From Nitrospirae bacterium JdFR-85 (GTDB lineage Bacteria; Nitrospirota; Thermodesulfovibrionia; Thermodesulfovibrionales; JdFR-85), in NCBI GenBank assembly GCA_002011745.1, contig MTOU01000027.1:45095-109094 (forward strand): DNA of 64,000 nt. Direction: 5' to 3'. The notes beneath the pieces were generated by a model. That model was not told where the DNA came from, searched no databases, and was given only the letters and a program-made list of their open reading frames with translations. Made by a program: the position numbers and the translations under genes. The first letter of the stretch is position 1. Every line of letters starts with the position of its first letter. Shown one piece after another: positions 33,750 through 44,010 of the stretch.

Positions 33750-34187
33750 ATGGATTATAGAGTAGGAAGTATCGGGCGTGTCGTTGTAGCAAAGTTCTCT
33801 GATAGTGAAGACCTCCTTAAAGGTATAAAAGATATATGTATAAAGGAGAATATCAGAGGAGCCGTCTTCTTTCTGATAGGAGGATTGAAAAAGGGTGAAT
33901 TTGTTGTTGGTCCTGAGACAGAACAGATGCCTCCAAAACCCATATGGCGTGAACTGAGAGAGAGTCACGAAGTACTTGGTATTGGTACAGTATTCTGGGA
34001 GGCTGATGAGCCTAAAATTCATCTGCATAGTGCCTATGGTAAGAGAGACAGTGTCAAGGTGGGCTGTCTTAGAAAATACTCAGAGGTATTCCTGATAATT
34101 GAGGCGATTATCCTTGAAGTAACTGGAATATCTGCAGAGAGGATTATGGACCCAAAGAGTGGACTCTCCCTTCTTCAGTTTACATGA
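33750..34187 (+). CDS. PPC/DUF296-domain protein
   Basis: 145 residues. IRGAVFFLIGGLKKGEFVVG, EVLGIGTVFW and the metal-like HLHSAYGK segment (H-x-H) are DUF296/PCC hallmarks. In plants this domain is joined to AT-hooks; free-standing bacterial copies form trimers of unknown function. It is the last gene of the 30.0-34.2 kb run. Confidence 0.88.
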   Translation: MDYRVGSIGRVVVAKFSDSEDLLKGIKDICIKENIRGAVFFLIGGLKKGEFVVGPETEQMPPKPIWRELRESHEVLGIGTVFWEADEPKIHLHSAYGKRDSVKVGCLRKYSEVFLIIEAIILEVTGISAERIMDPKSGLSLLQFT

Positions 34188-34316
34188 GCCTTATTGAAAC
34201 TTATTCCTCTGGCGTTTTTATATTGCATTTTCTATCCCAACTTATGAGATAATTTAAGGGGGGGGACGGGTAAAGTAACTTTTACAAATAGCCGAATTAG
34301 AATTAGGAGGGAAGAG

Positions 34317-34676
34317 ATGGAACCGATTAAAAAACGTATTCTTATTGTTGATGATGATTATAAAAGCAGAAAGCTTTTAAAGGATATACTTGAGTGGAAG
34401 GGATATGAGGTAGTGGTTGTAGAGGGAGGAGAAGAGGCTATTGAGTATCTTTCCTCAGATGCAGACTTTGATCTCATTATTACTGATATGCTTATGCCCT
34501 TCATGTCAGGGATTGAGCTTGCAGATAAGCTAAAGGCTTACAAAGAGACAAAGAATATTCCCATCCTTGGTATAAGTGCCCACCTGAGTCTGAAAGGAGA
34601 CATAGAAGTGGACGACTTTCTGAACAAACCTATTAATGTGGATGCGCTTCTACAAAAACTGGATTCTCTATTATGA
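34317..34676 (+). CDS. single-domain response regulator
   Basis: 119 residues, receiver domain only: ILIVDDDYKSRK, phospho-acceptor aspartate in LIITDMLMPFMSGI, and lysine in DFLNKPIN. With no output domain it must act through protein contact or phosphorelay. It lies 36 bases before a large kinase gene and likely belongs with it. The 130-base gap upstream has a TTGAAA-N19-TATATT candidate (34194-34224) and a run of eight G (34258-34265). Confidence 0.9.
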   Translation: MEPIKKRILIVDDDYKSRKLLKDILEWKGYEVVVVEGGEEAIEYLSSDADFDLIITDMLMPFMSGIELADKLKAYKETKNIPILGISAHLSLKGDIEVDDFLNKPINVDALLQKLDSLL

Positions 34677-34712
34677 GTATAATATTTTCAGAGGGAGTCT
34701 AATAAAGATTCT

Positions 34713-37700
34713 ATGTTTAAATCAAGATCTATAACAATAAGATTCATATTTATTAGCCTTTTATTACTCCTATTTTTTGCATCCTATGTATATATTGGCT
34801 TCAAATTTACACATGATATGAAGGGAGAGGCAACAAGGATAAATCTTGCAGGACAGTTGAGATTCAGAACTTTTGAAATAGCTTGGGCACTCCAAAAATT
34901 GGCAGAGAAGGATTTTATAAGTCCTTATACAAGAGAAAATATCATAAGAGAAATAAAGAATAAAGCAAAAATATTCGAAGGTATTATAAAACAAATTAAA
35001 AAAGGGAACGAAGTAATCGGTCTCAGACCACTTAAACATAAGGAAGCCCTTAATGTATTAGAAAAAATCGAAAAAAAGTGGAAAGAAAAATTTAAGCCAG
35101 TACTCTTTGAGGTGGTAAATCTACCAGAACATCTTACAGAAGAAGAGGTAAGAATTGCTATGGCTGAGTATGACAGAAGTGTACAGGAATATGTACACGA
35201 AATAGACAGATTTGTAAAACTCTTGGAAAATCATCATGAAAGAGAGGTAATTGAAACTGATAAACTGCGTCTTTATATGCTTGGTATATTTATTATCACT
35301 TCTGTTTTTGTAGTTTTTATTGTAAGACAAACCATTACATTGCCTCTTCGTAGGCTTAGAAAGGCTGCAGAAGAATTGGAGAAAGGTAATTTTGATATCA
35401 ATATACACATAAAGACAGGTGATGAACTCGAAATCCTTGCACAAAAGTTTACTACTATGTCAGCCAGCCTAAAAGAAACCTTCAAAAGAAACGAAAAACT
35501 TATAAAGGACCTGCAAGGGCTTCTTGATGCAACAAACCGTATGATCTCTCATATCAACTTTCAAGAACTTCTTAAAGTCACAGTAGACGAAGCCTGTAGG
35601 CTCTTGGAAGCAAAATATGGAGCTATAGGTATATTAGATAAAAGAGGAGGATATGAATACTTCGTTGTATCAGGAGTTGCACCTGAGACATATAAAGAAT
35701 TAAAAGAAAAGCATGGACTACCACAAGGCAGAGGACTTCTTGGCTATCTTCTAAAAGAGGGTGAATCAATCAGGGTAGATGATATATCAACACATCCTTA
35801 TTCAGTTGGATTCCCTGAAGGACATCCTAAGATGAAGACATTCTTAGGAGTACCTATAAAATTCAAGGGAGAAGTTATAGGAAGACTATACTTTGCAGAT
35901 AAATATAATAATGAAGCTTTCTCGGAAGAAGATGAAACTCTTGTATCCTCACTGGCAAATACACTGGCAATATCAATAAATAATACCCGTCTTATAAAAG
36001 AAATAGAAGAACATAATAGGATAATAAACAGACAGTATGAGGCTATCCTTAAACTCACTAAGGATGAGGCTTTTTCTCAAGGAAGACTGGAAGAACTAAT
36101 AAAAAAGATAACCGAATCTTCTGCAGAGGTTCTTGAAGTTGAACGTGTGGGAGTATGGAAACTTACTGAAGATAAAAATACTTTAGAATTGATAGACCTT
36201 TATGAAAGATCTAAAGACAGACATTCCACAGGAGAAAAACTTTTTATGAATAACTATCCTGTATATTTCAAAGCACTGAGTGAAGGAAGAGTAATTGATG
36301 CCAATAATGCATGGACTGACCCTCGAACATCAGAATTTACAGAGACCTATCTCATACCCAAGGGTATCACCTCAATGCTTGATGCTCCTGTAAAGGCTGG
36401 TGGCAAAGTGTGGGGTGTAATATGTCATGAACATACAGGCTCTACAAGAATCTGGACATTGGAGGAGATGAACTTTGCTTCTTCTCTTGCTGATATACTG
36501 GCTCTTACAGTGGAAACCTGTCAGAGAAGGAAGGTAGAAGAAGAGTTAAAAAGATATTCTGAAGAATTGATAAATCTAAATGAAGCATCAAATATGCTTA
36601 TGGACTTGAAAGCAGGAGAGGATGTTTATCAGAGAATATGTGAGATTGCCCTCAGAGTATTCCGTCTCCGAATGGTCTGGATAGGAATGGTTGAAGAGGA
36701 TAGTTTTGATGTAAAAAATGTATCTGTATGTGGCCATGATGAAGGATATCTTTCAAAAGTAAAAATAAAATGGGATGATTCCCCGGAAGGCTCAGGGCCT
36801 ACAGGTATGGCAATTAAGACAAAAACTCTACAGGTAATAAATGATATAGAAAAAGAGCCCACCTTTACACCTTGGAGAGAAGAGGCATTAAAAAGAGGTT
36901 ATCGATCTTCAATGGCTGTACCTCTTATTTCCAGAGGGGGAGATATAATTGGCTTACTCAATCTTTATAGCCCAGAACCCCACTTTTTTACTGAAAACAG
37001 AATAAGAATCATCCAAGCTTTTGCTAATCAAGCGGCCACTGCAATTGAGAATGTAAAATTAGTAGAAGATATGGACAGGAGAATAAAAGAAAGGACAAAA
37101 GCCTTAGAAGTTACAAATCTTGAACTTGAAGCAATCAATCAGGAACTTCAACTCAGAAAACAAGAGGCAGAAACTGCAAGAATGGTAGCAGAAGAGGCAA
37201 ATAGAGCAAAATCAGAGTTTCTTGCCAATATGTCTCATGAGTTAAGGACACCACTGAATGTGATAATAGGCTTTTCAGAGATGATGCTCAAAGGAATAGC
37301 AGGGACTCTAACAGAAAAGCAAGTGGAGTACTTGAGAGACATCCATGAAAGTGGAGAACATCTCTTGGAGCTAATAAATGATATTCTTGACCTTAGTAAG
37401 GTAGAAGCAGGAAGGCTTGAATTGGAGTATGAAAAAGTTAATGTAAAAGAAATTATCGAAGAAAGTCTAATCTTTATAAGAGAAAAGTGTATAAAACATG
37501 AAATTACTATAAGTATAGACCTGGATAATTCAGTATTGGAGATAGAAGCAGATAGAAAAAGATTAAAACAGGTACTAGTGAATCTTCTTACCAATGCAGC
37601 AAAATTTACACCTGATGGTGGAAGCATCACAATAAGAACAAGAAAAGAAGAAGATAATTATATTGAATTCACTGTAGAGGATACAGGTATAGGTATAAAA

Positions 37701-37913
37701 GAAGAAGATATTCCTAAACTTTTTCAACCATTTCAACAACTAAATACTATTTACAATAAAAAGCAGCCTGGCACAGGTCTTGGTCTTGCAATATGTAAAA
37801 GAATTGTGGAGACTCATGGTGGCAGAATATGGGTTGAGAGTGAATTTGGAAAGGGAAGTAAATTTAAATTCATAATTCCAATTTATAAAATAAATTCAAG
37901 GAGGAAAGAATGA
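34713..37913 (+). CDS. PilJ-N/HAMP/triple-GAF sensor histidine kinase
   Basis: 1066 residues. TM1 (about 9-28), a periplasmic four-helix domain with [20 protein letters not shown] (PilJ/NarX-type N domain), TM2 (about 187-208), and HAMP. Three GAF domains follow (about 285-430, 455-600, 630-780), then a coiled coil, HisKA with H842 ([10 protein letters not shown]), and HATPase with [10 protein letters not shown]. It has no receiver of its own, but two single-domain receivers flank it (34317, 37910). The signals are unknown. Confidence 0.9.
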   Translation: MFKSRSITIRFIFISLLLLLFFASYVYIGFKFTHDMKGEATRINLAGQLRFRTFEIAWALQKLAEKDFISPYTRENIIREIKNKAKIFEGIIKQIKKGNEVIGLRPLKHKEALNVLEKIEKKWKEKFKPVLFEVVNLPEHLTEEEVRIAMAEYDRSVQEYVHEIDRFVKLLENHHEREVIETDKLRLYMLGIFIITSVFVVFIVRQTITLPLRRLRKAAEELEKGNFDINIHIKTGDELEILAQKFTTMSASLKETFKRNEKLIKDLQGLLDATNRMISHINFQELLKVTVDEACRLLEAKYGAIGILDKRGGYEYFVVSGVAPETYKELKEKHGLPQGRGLLGYLLKEGESIRVDDISTHPYSVGFPEGHPKMKTFLGVPIKFKGEVIGRLYFADKYNNEAFSEEDETLVSSLANTLAISINNTRLIKEIEEHNRIINRQYEAILKLTKDEAFSQGRLEELIKKITESSAEVLEVERVGVWKLTEDKNTLELIDLYERSKDRHSTGEKLFMNNYPVYFKALSEGRVIDANNAWTDPRTSEFTETYLIPKGITSMLDAPVKAGGKVWGVICHEHTGSTRIWTLEEMNFASSLADILALTVETCQRRKVEEELKRYSEELINLNEASNMLMDLKAGEDVYQRICEIALRVFRLRMVWIGMVEEDSFDVKNVSVCGHDEGYLSKVKIKWDDSPEGSGPTGMAIKTKTLQVINDIEKEPTFTPWREEALKRGYRSSMAVPLISRGGDIIGLLNLYSPEPHFFTENRIRIIQAFANQAATAIENVKLVEDMDRRIKERTKALEVTNLELEAINQELQLRKQEAETARMVAEEANRAKSEFLANMSHELRTPLNVIIGFSEMMLKGIAGTLTEKQVEYLRDIHESGEHLLELINDILDLSKVEAGRLELEYEKVNVKEIIEESLIFIREKCIKHEITISIDLDNSVLEIEADRKRLKQVLVNLLTNAAKFTPDGGSITIRTRKEEDNYIEFTVEDTGIGIKEEDIPKLFQPFQQLNTIYNKKQPGTGLGLAICKRIVETHGGRIWVESEFGKGSKFKFIIPIYKINSRRKE

Positions 37914-38311
37914 GAAAAGTTCTTATTGTAGAAGACAATGAGGCTAATCTTAAATTAATAAGAGACATTCTGATATATATAGGTTATGAACCTATAGAGG
38001 CAAAAAATGGTTATGAAGGAATAGAACTCGCAAAAAAGGAGAGACCTGATCTTATTCTTATGGATATCCATATGCCAAAGATGGATGGAGTAAAGGCTGT
38101 AAAGATAATAAGAAGCTTAGAAGAATTTAAAAATATTCCTGTACTGGCACTTACAGCCTTTGCAATGAAAGGAGATAGAGAAAGATTTCTTTCAGAGGGA
38201 TTTAATGATTATATCATGAAGCCTTTCAGCATTAATGAATTAATTGAGAAAGTTCAGAAATACTCTGATACCATTAATAACCAACGTTCAACAAAGGATA
38301 TCAATCAATGA
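37910..38311 (+). CDS. single-domain response regulator (DivK/CheY-like)
   Basis: 133 residues: [13 protein letters not shown], aspartate in [13 protein letters not shown], and lysine in DYIMKPFS. It overlaps the kinase stop and the next gene start by four bases each, so the three are translated together. It probably relays from the triple-GAF kinase. Confidence 0.92.
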   Translation: MRKVLIVEDNEANLKLIRDILIYIGYEPIEAKNGYEGIELAKKERPDLILMDIHMPKMDGVKAVKIIRSLEEFKNIPVLALTAFAMKGDRERFLSEGFNDYIMKPFSINELIEKVQKYSDTINNQRSTKDINQ

Positions 38312-39399
38312 AAAAGGCTAAGATTTTAATAGTGGATGATGAGGAGAAGAATGTCAAACTTCTTAAAGCACTCTGTGAATCTCTTGGTTATGAAACCATA
38401 ACTGCAAAAAATGGAATTGAAGCAATTGAACAAACCCACAAGAGCATGCCTGACCTAATACTTATGGACGTAATGATGCCTGAGATGGATGGTTTTGAGG
38501 CTACAGAGAGGCTTAAAGCTAACAACAACACTACTCATATTCCCATAATCATTGTTACTGCTCTTGCCTCTCGCAATGACAGAATACAGGGTATAGCAAA
38601 AGGAGCAGATGATTTTCTTACAAAACCAATAGATTCAGAAGAATTAGCTCTTCGAGTGAGAAATCATCTCAAGATTAAGGAATACTATGACTTTCTTAAA
38701 AATCATAATAAAATACTGGAACAACAGGTAGAAGAAAGAACACGACAGTTGAAAAAAGCCTTTGAAGATCTTGACAGAGCCCACAAAAGGATAAAATTCA
38801 CATATATGGAAACTGTATACCGTCTTACTCTTGCCTCTGAGTACAAAGATGAGGAGACAGGACAGCATATAAAAAGGGTAAGTTTTTATACAAGAGAGAT
38901 TGCCCGCACCCTTGGAATGGATAAAGATTTTGTAGAAACGATATTTTATGCCTCTCCCATGCATGATATTGGAAAGGTGGGTATACCCGATAGCATACTC
39001 CTGAAACCAGGAAAACTTGATCCAGAAGAATGGGAGACAATGAAAACCCATACTATCATAGGCGCAAAGATTCTAAGTGGCTCTGAATCGCCCTATCTCA
39101 GAATGGCAGAAGAGATAGCCCTTACTCATCATGAACGATGGGATGGAAGTGGATATCCAAAAGGACTTAAGGGCGAGGAGATATATCTGTCAGGTAGGAT
39201 TATGAATATAGTAGACCAATACGATGCCCTCAGAAGCCGTAGACCTTATAAACCCCCTTTGGATCATGAAAAGGCATTCAAGATAATCACCGAAGGAGAC
39301 GGTAGAACCCTTCCTGAACACTTTGATCCAGAAATTCTCAATGCCTTCCAGAAAATACATAAAAAATTCGAGGAGATATATGAGACTTATAGAGAATAA
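38308..39399 (+). CDS. receiver-HD-GYP cyclic di-GMP phosphodiesterase (RpfG-like)
   Basis: 363 residues. Receiver (about 1-120, [14 protein letters not shown]), a coiled-coil linker, then HD-GYP with the H219-D-IGK catalytic pair and [11 protein letters not shown] (from about 274), all complete. It should hydrolyse c-di-GMP when phosphorylated. Context links it to the preceding kinase, and the GGDEF protein at 17336 would oppose it. C-di-GMP often controls pili, which are abundant here. It is convergent with the next kinase. Confidence 0.93.
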   Translation: MKKAKILIVDDEEKNVKLLKALCESLGYETITAKNGIEAIEQTHKSMPDLILMDVMMPEMDGFEATERLKANNNTTHIPIIIVTALASRNDRIQGIAKGADDFLTKPIDSEELALRVRNHLKIKEYYDFLKNHNKILEQQVEERTRQLKKAFEDLDRAHKRIKFTYMETVYRLTLASEYKDEETGQHIKRVSFYTREIARTLGMDKDFVETIFYASPMHDIGKVGIPDSILLKPGKLDPEEWETMKTHTIIGAKILSGSESPYLRMAEEIALTHHERWDGSGYPKGLKGEEIYLSGRIMNIVDQYDALRSRRPYKPPLDHEKAFKIITEGDGRTLPEHFDPEILNAFQKIHKKFEEIYETYRE

Positions 39400-39414
39400 A
39401 ATCCAGACAACATT

Positions 39415-42400
39415 TTAAGAATCTAAGACCATTCTGACGGTTCTGGCAAGAGTCTCAGAGGTAAAGGGCTTCTGCAGAAAAGTTACCTTATCAGCAACAA
39501 CCCCATGTTTAATAATTACATTGTCTGTATATCCTGACATATAAATAACCTTCAATTCTGGACAGGTCTCTTTCATCTGCTCCGCCAGTTGTCTTCCATC
39601 CATTTCTGGAAGGACCACATCTGTCAGTAGCAGATGAATCCTGCCATGATATCGATTGCATATATGTAGGGCATCAGATGGTGTCTCTGCCTCAATCACT
39701 GTATAGCCGAGTTCATTCAGAAGTGTAACAGTAAAGTTTCTGACATCCTCATCGTCCTCCACAATCAGGACTGTCTCATTACCTCTGGGAAGGGCTTCAG
39801 ATATGGCCTCTTTTCCGCTTTCTACAAACTTTTTCTCCTTATCTCCTTTATATCTGGGCAGATATATCTTGAATGTAGTTCCTTTGTTTGGTTCACTATA
39901 GACAAAGATATGTCCATTACTCTGCTTCACAATACCATAAACAGTGGCAAGTCCTAATCCTGTTCCTCTTCCTGGTTCCTTTGTGGTAAAGAAAGGTTCA
40001 AATATATGAGCCTTTACCTCCTCGGTCATTCCACATCCTGTATCAGATATTGACAACATTACATAATCCCCTGGTATTACATCTCTATGTGTCTGGGCAT
40101 ATGAAGAATCAAGGGTCACATTATCTGTCTCTATAATAAGCTTTCCACCTTTTGGCATTGCATCCCTTGCATTCACCACAAGATTCATGATAACCTGTTC
40201 CATCTGTACAGTGTCGACCTTCACATTCCAGAGGCCCTCCCTTTTATTAATCTCTACCTGAATGTCTTCTCCTATCAGTCTCGTGATCATTGTCTGCATA
40301 TTCTCAAGTAATGAGTTAAGATTTACCACTTCAGGCCTCATCACCTGTCTTCTACTGAAAGCGAGCAATTGCTGTATCAACTGTGATGCTTTTTCTGCAG
40401 ATTTCAGAATTATCTCAAAGTTGCTTCTTAAAGGGTCTGTCTCCGAGAGTTTAAGAAGTCCCAGTTGTGCATAGCCTATTATTGCACTCAGTATATTATT
40501 GAAATCATGGGCTATACCGCCTGAAAGCCTTCCTATTGCCTCCAGTTTTTGTGACTGGATAAGCTGCTCCTGTAAACTCCTCTCTTCTGTCAGATCCTCT
40601 GCCACACACATAATTGCCCTCTTACCAGTCCATGTCCCTATCGGTATAACCATCATGTTCCATATTCTCTCTCTATTGTCAACTGTTCTTATCCTTATAT
40701 CCTCTCTCTTTAATGGTTCTACTGAAGTACAGAATTTTTCTATCTCTTTTATCTCTTCCTCTTTTAGATCAGGAAAGGCCTTTATGATAAAATCCTGGAC
40801 ATTTTGAAGTTCTTCTTTTCTGAATCCCGTAATCTCGAAGAATTTCTTATTTATATGGATAATATCTCCTTTATCATTAAATATAAAGATAGGAACAGGT
40901 GAATTATCTACTGCAGAGAAAAACATCATCTCCTTCTCAAGTAGCTCATCCTGAAGTATATGTCTCCTTATTGTCTCTGAGAGGATATCAGCCACACCCT
41001 TCAAGAATTCTATCTCCATCTCAGAACACATGGCTTTATCTCTTAAATAAAGACCTATTACTCCTAAGACTTCATTTCCTTCTATTATCGGGATACAACA
41101 GTGATGATGCTCAGCCTCCTCCATGCATTTCTCCTCTTTGTCTTGATTTGAGATATATAACATACTCTTATCCTCAGCCACTTTCGTACATACACATCTC
41201 CCTACATTTAAAGTTTCACACTGCTTAATCATGTGTTCAGGGTAATCTCTATTGGCTACAAGACGGAGCTTTTGTGTAGACTTATCATAGAGAAATATAG
41301 CTCCCCTCTTCTCAAAAGAGATAAAATCGACTGAGAGTATCTCATTAAGGGCCTTCTCTGCAAGTTCCTTCAGGTCTTTTGATTCAAGTCCTATTCTTAA
41401 TAGTCTATTAAAAACATACTGATTCTGAAGAAGTCTTTTCACAGCCTCTTCAGCTTCCTTTTTCTTTGTTATATCAGTAACAACCATCTGTACAGCAGGT
41501 AGTCTGTTGTATATAAAATTATTTATAGAAACGTAAACATCAATAACTTCACCATCTGCCCTTTTAAGTTTACACTCCAGCACATCAGGTCCAGCAGTGT
41601 CATTATTTATTGCCTCTATAATCTTCTTATCATCGAAATCTCTAAAGAAATATTCCTCAGTTTTCTTACCAAGTAACCCTTCTGCTGTGGTATAACCAAG
41701 TAGCTTTATACCTGAAGGATTTACATAAACAATCACACCCTTCTGAGAGATGTATATAGCTATTGGGGTTGTCTCAAAGAGGCCCTTCAGATTTCTGAGG
41801 AGTTCTTTCAATGCCCGAGTCCTCATGTGGCGGATTGCACCAACAGCAACTATTCCTACAATGGCCAGAGCAATAAGGATATATTTTATCATCCATTCAT
41901 ATGTCCTGGGCTCTGAAAGATAAAGCCATCGGAGAGAAAGTCTCTCCAGCGTGCCTATGGAACGGAGTTTTTTAATCTCTTCATTAAATATTCGGAGTAA
42001 TTCAGGTTTATTTTTATTTATAGGATAGGCAATACTTGTCTTCTGAAGGAAAATAGGTCCAAAAGTCCCCTTTCCAATAACAAACTTACCTGGATAATAC
42101 TTAACTGTTAAATACACAGTGTTTATATAATCATTCAGCACCAAATCAACTTCTCCCCTGTTGAGTGCTTCAAAACTCTCTTCTGTGGTAATAAATGGAA
42201 CTACTTCTGCATTCTTAAAATTCTTTATCATCTGGGTGGCTATCTTCTGACCTGTTGCCCCTTCTTTTACTCCTATCCTTTTACCCTCAAGCCGGTCAAG
42301 GCTGAAAACATTGTCTGTTCTGAATACAGGCACAAGACCTGTCTTCCGGTAGGGGATAGTATAGTTAAAGAGTTTTTTCCTCTCTTCTGTAACATATATG

Positions 42401-42681
42401 GCTCCTATAGCCATATCAGCCCTACCGTCTGCTACCATCTGCAAAGCCTCTTTAAAAGTAACGATCTGAACAGGACAATCAAGCCCTCTTGTGGTGCAGA
42501 CCAGATTAAGGAGATCAATATCAAAACCCTTCAGTTTACCATCCTCATAAAAGACAAAGGGCTCATATAAGGCTGCAACAACATCTACCCTTTCTAAGGA
42601 GAGGGCTTCTCTGGGACAAATGAGTAGACTAAGGGATATCCACAAAAGAGTTAAATAATATTTAAAAAGTCCTTTCAACAT
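39415..42681 (-). CDS. hybrid histidine kinase with periplasmic solute-binding sensor
   Basis: 1088 residues. Signal/anchor at the N terminus, an SBP_bac_3 domain (about 30-255, FEDGKLKGFDIDLL-like and DMAIGAIYVTEERKK segments), TM (about 267-286), PAS (290-410), GAF (430-580) and PAS (590-710). Then HisKA of the HDFNN type with H725, HATPase with GTGLGLATVYG, and a C-terminal receiver (LLTDVVLPEMDG). It is BvgS/EvgS-like in sensing, probably of an amino-acid-like ligand. No cognate output gene is adjacent. No clear Shine-Dalgarno precedes the ATG. Confidence 0.92.
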   Translation of the reverse strand: MLKGLFKYYLTLLWISLSLLICPREALSLERVDVVAALYEPFVFYEDGKLKGFDIDLLNLVCTTRGLDCPVQIVTFKEALQMVADGRADMAIGAIYVTEERKKLFNYTIPYRKTGLVPVFRTDNVFSLDRLEGKRIGVKEGATGQKIATQMIKNFKNAEVVPFITTEESFEALNRGEVDLVLNDYINTVYLTVKYYPGKFVIGKGTFGPIFLQKTSIAYPINKNKPELLRIFNEEIKKLRSIGTLERLSLRWLYLSEPRTYEWMIKYILIALAIVGIVAVGAIRHMRTRALKELLRNLKGLFETTPIAIYISQKGVIVYVNPSGIKLLGYTTAEGLLGKKTEEYFFRDFDDKKIIEAINNDTAGPDVLECKLKRADGEVIDVYVSINNFIYNRLPAVQMVVTDITKKKEAEEAVKRLLQNQYVFNRLLRIGLESKDLKELAEKALNEILSVDFISFEKRGAIFLYDKSTQKLRLVANRDYPEHMIKQCETLNVGRCVCTKVAEDKSMLYISNQDKEEKCMEEAEHHHCCIPIIEGNEVLGVIGLYLRDKAMCSEMEIEFLKGVADILSETIRRHILQDELLEKEMMFFSAVDNSPVPIFIFNDKGDIIHINKKFFEITGFRKEELQNVQDFIIKAFPDLKEEEIKEIEKFCTSVEPLKREDIRIRTVDNRERIWNMMVIPIGTWTGKRAIMCVAEDLTEERSLQEQLIQSQKLEAIGRLSGGIAHDFNNILSAIIGYAQLGLLKLSETDPLRSNFEIILKSAEKASQLIQQLLAFSRRQVMRPEVVNLNSLLENMQTMITRLIGEDIQVEINKREGLWNVKVDTVQMEQVIMNLVVNARDAMPKGGKLIIETDNVTLDSSYAQTHRDVIPGDYVMLSISDTGCGMTEEVKAHIFEPFFTTKEPGRGTGLGLATVYGIVKQSNGHIFVYSEPNKGTTFKIYLPRYKGDKEKKFVESGKEAISEALPRGNETVLIVEDDEDVRNFTVTLLNELGYTVIEAETPSDALHICNRYHGRIHLLLTDVVLPEMDGRQLAEQMKETCPELKVIYMSGYTDNVIIKHGVVADKVTFLQKPFTSETLARTVRMVLDS

Positions 42682-42688
42682 TATATTA

Positions 42689-42748
42689 TTAAGAGAAAGC
42701 TCTCTTGGTTAATCTGTTACATTCATCTGAACCATTTCTCTGAACCAC
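42689..42748 (-). CDS. possible 19-residue leader ORF before the hybrid kinase (uncertain)
   Basis: GTG start with a strong AGGAGGT (42761-42756) seven bases upstream. It reads MVQRNGSDECNRLTKRAFS and stops seven bases before the kinase ATG, which itself lacks a ribosome site. Direct repeats of TCTGAACCA (plus strand, 42726-42734 and 42739-42747) lie at its start. It could couple translation to the kinase, but may be chance. Confidence 0.25.
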   Translation of the reverse strand: MVQRNGSDECNRLTKRAFS

Positions 42749-42812
42749 CTTTCCACCTCCTAATTTATATTATCCCTTCCTGAATCCCCATCTTACCGCC
42801 CCTTATGTATCT

Positions 42813-44009
42813 CTAAAAAGGTATCTCATTTATACTGAATATCGCAACAAGAATAGAAATCACAATAAATCCAACAATCAGACCCATTATGAGTATCATT
42901 ATAGGTTCAAGCAGGCTTACGAACCTCTTCACAGCCACCCTGAGACTCTTCTCATAGGTATCAGCAACCTTAAGGAGCATCTCATCAAGCTGTCCTGTCT
43001 CCTCACCCACTCTGATCATAGAGACTGCAAGGGAAGGGAATATACCTGTCCTCTCCATGGGTCCTGCCATTCCTTCACCCTCTCTCACCCCTGTAATAAC
43101 ACCCTCGATTGATGATGCAATCACTGTATTCCCAATCACATCTTTTACATTGGAGAGCGCCTGAAGAAGAGGCACACCTCCCTTCAGAAGAGTCCCCAAG
43201 GTTCTACAAAATCTTGCTGTCTCCAGTTTTATAATCACCTCTCCAAAAAGTCTTAACTTAAATTCATCCCATCTCTGTCTGCCTTCCTGTTTCGAGATGT
43301 ATCTTCTGAACAGTGCCCATCCCACTACTACAACAGAAGCTAATAACCACCAAAAAGTGCTTAGAAAACCACTCATAGATATAAGTATCTGTGTAGGCAG
43401 GGGAATACTCTGTCCAATATCCTCAAAGATCTGAGAGAACTTTGGGATAACATAGGTAAGCAGTATTATTATGGAAATCCCTCCTGTAAAGGTCAATATG
43501 ACAGGATATATCATTGCAGAATAGACACTCTCCTTTAGCTGCTTTGTTGATTCAAGAAACTCCAAGAGCTTCTCTAACACAGAATCCAGCACACCTCCAG
43601 CTTCTCCAGCCCTTACCATGTTTATATATATTCTTGGGAAGACCTTTGGATGTCTTGAGAGTGCCTCTGAGAATGAACTGCCTTCTTTTATTGACTCAAG
43701 CAGTTGTCTTGATATCTCAGCCGTCTCTTTATCTTCTGATATTTCTGAGAGAATCTGGAGAGACCTATCCAAAGGAAGTCCTGCACCAACAAGTGCAGTA
43801 AGTTCGGTTGTGAATGTGACAAGATCAGCTTTTTTCTTTCTCTTTAGATAAACATATAAGGGCTTTTTTGTTTTGGGCTCAGATACCTTTATAGGAATAA
43901 ATCCCTTCTGTCTTACAGACTCTATAGCAGCCTTCTGGTCAATAGCCTCTATATATCCCTCCTCTACTTTCCCGTCTAAGGTGGTCGCCTTGTAAGCATA
44001 AAGAGGCAT
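42813..44009 (-). CDS. gspF: GspF/PilC-family assembly platform protein
   Basis: 398 residues with two homologous GspF domains (about 60-185 and 265-390), three membrane helices (about 165-190, 215-235, 370-395) and the N-terminal MPLYAYKATTLDGKVEEG signature. Segments VRAGEAGGVLDSVLEKL and IRVGEETGQLDEML mark each repeat. It is the inner-membrane platform on which pilins or pseudopilins are added. It directly follows gspE with one base between. Sequence does not decide type II secretion versus pilus use. Confidence 0.93.
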   Translation of the reverse strand: MPLYAYKATTLDGKVEEGYIEAIDQKAAIESVRQKGFIPIKVSEPKTKKPLYVYLKRKKKADLVTFTTELTALVGAGLPLDRSLQILSEISEDKETAEISRQLLESIKEGSSFSEALSRHPKVFPRIYINMVRAGEAGGVLDSVLEKLLEFLESTKQLKESVYSAMIYPVILTFTGGISIIILLTYVIPKFSQIFEDIGQSIPLPTQILISMSGFLSTFWWLLASVVVVGWALFRRYISKQEGRQRWDEFKLRLFGEVIIKLETARFCRTLGTLLKGGVPLLQALSNVKDVIGNTVIASSIEGVITGVREGEGMAGPMERTGIFPSLAVSMIRVGEETGQLDEMLLKVADTYEKSLRVAVKRFVSLLEPIMILIMGLIVGFIVISILVAIFSINEIPF

Positions 44010-44010
44010 A

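Noticed and set aside
34210..34226. TGGC...TTGC resembling a sigma-54 promoter before the receiver gene at 34317
   Set aside because: GG and GC are two bases too far apart. Sigma-54 needs strict spacing, which the 15087 and 56704 sites keep.
34258..34265. Run of eight G followed by ACGGG as a possible G-quadruplex or riboswitch
   Set aside because: Only one long G-run and a three-base run are present, too few for a quadruplex, and no known aptamer pattern is seen.
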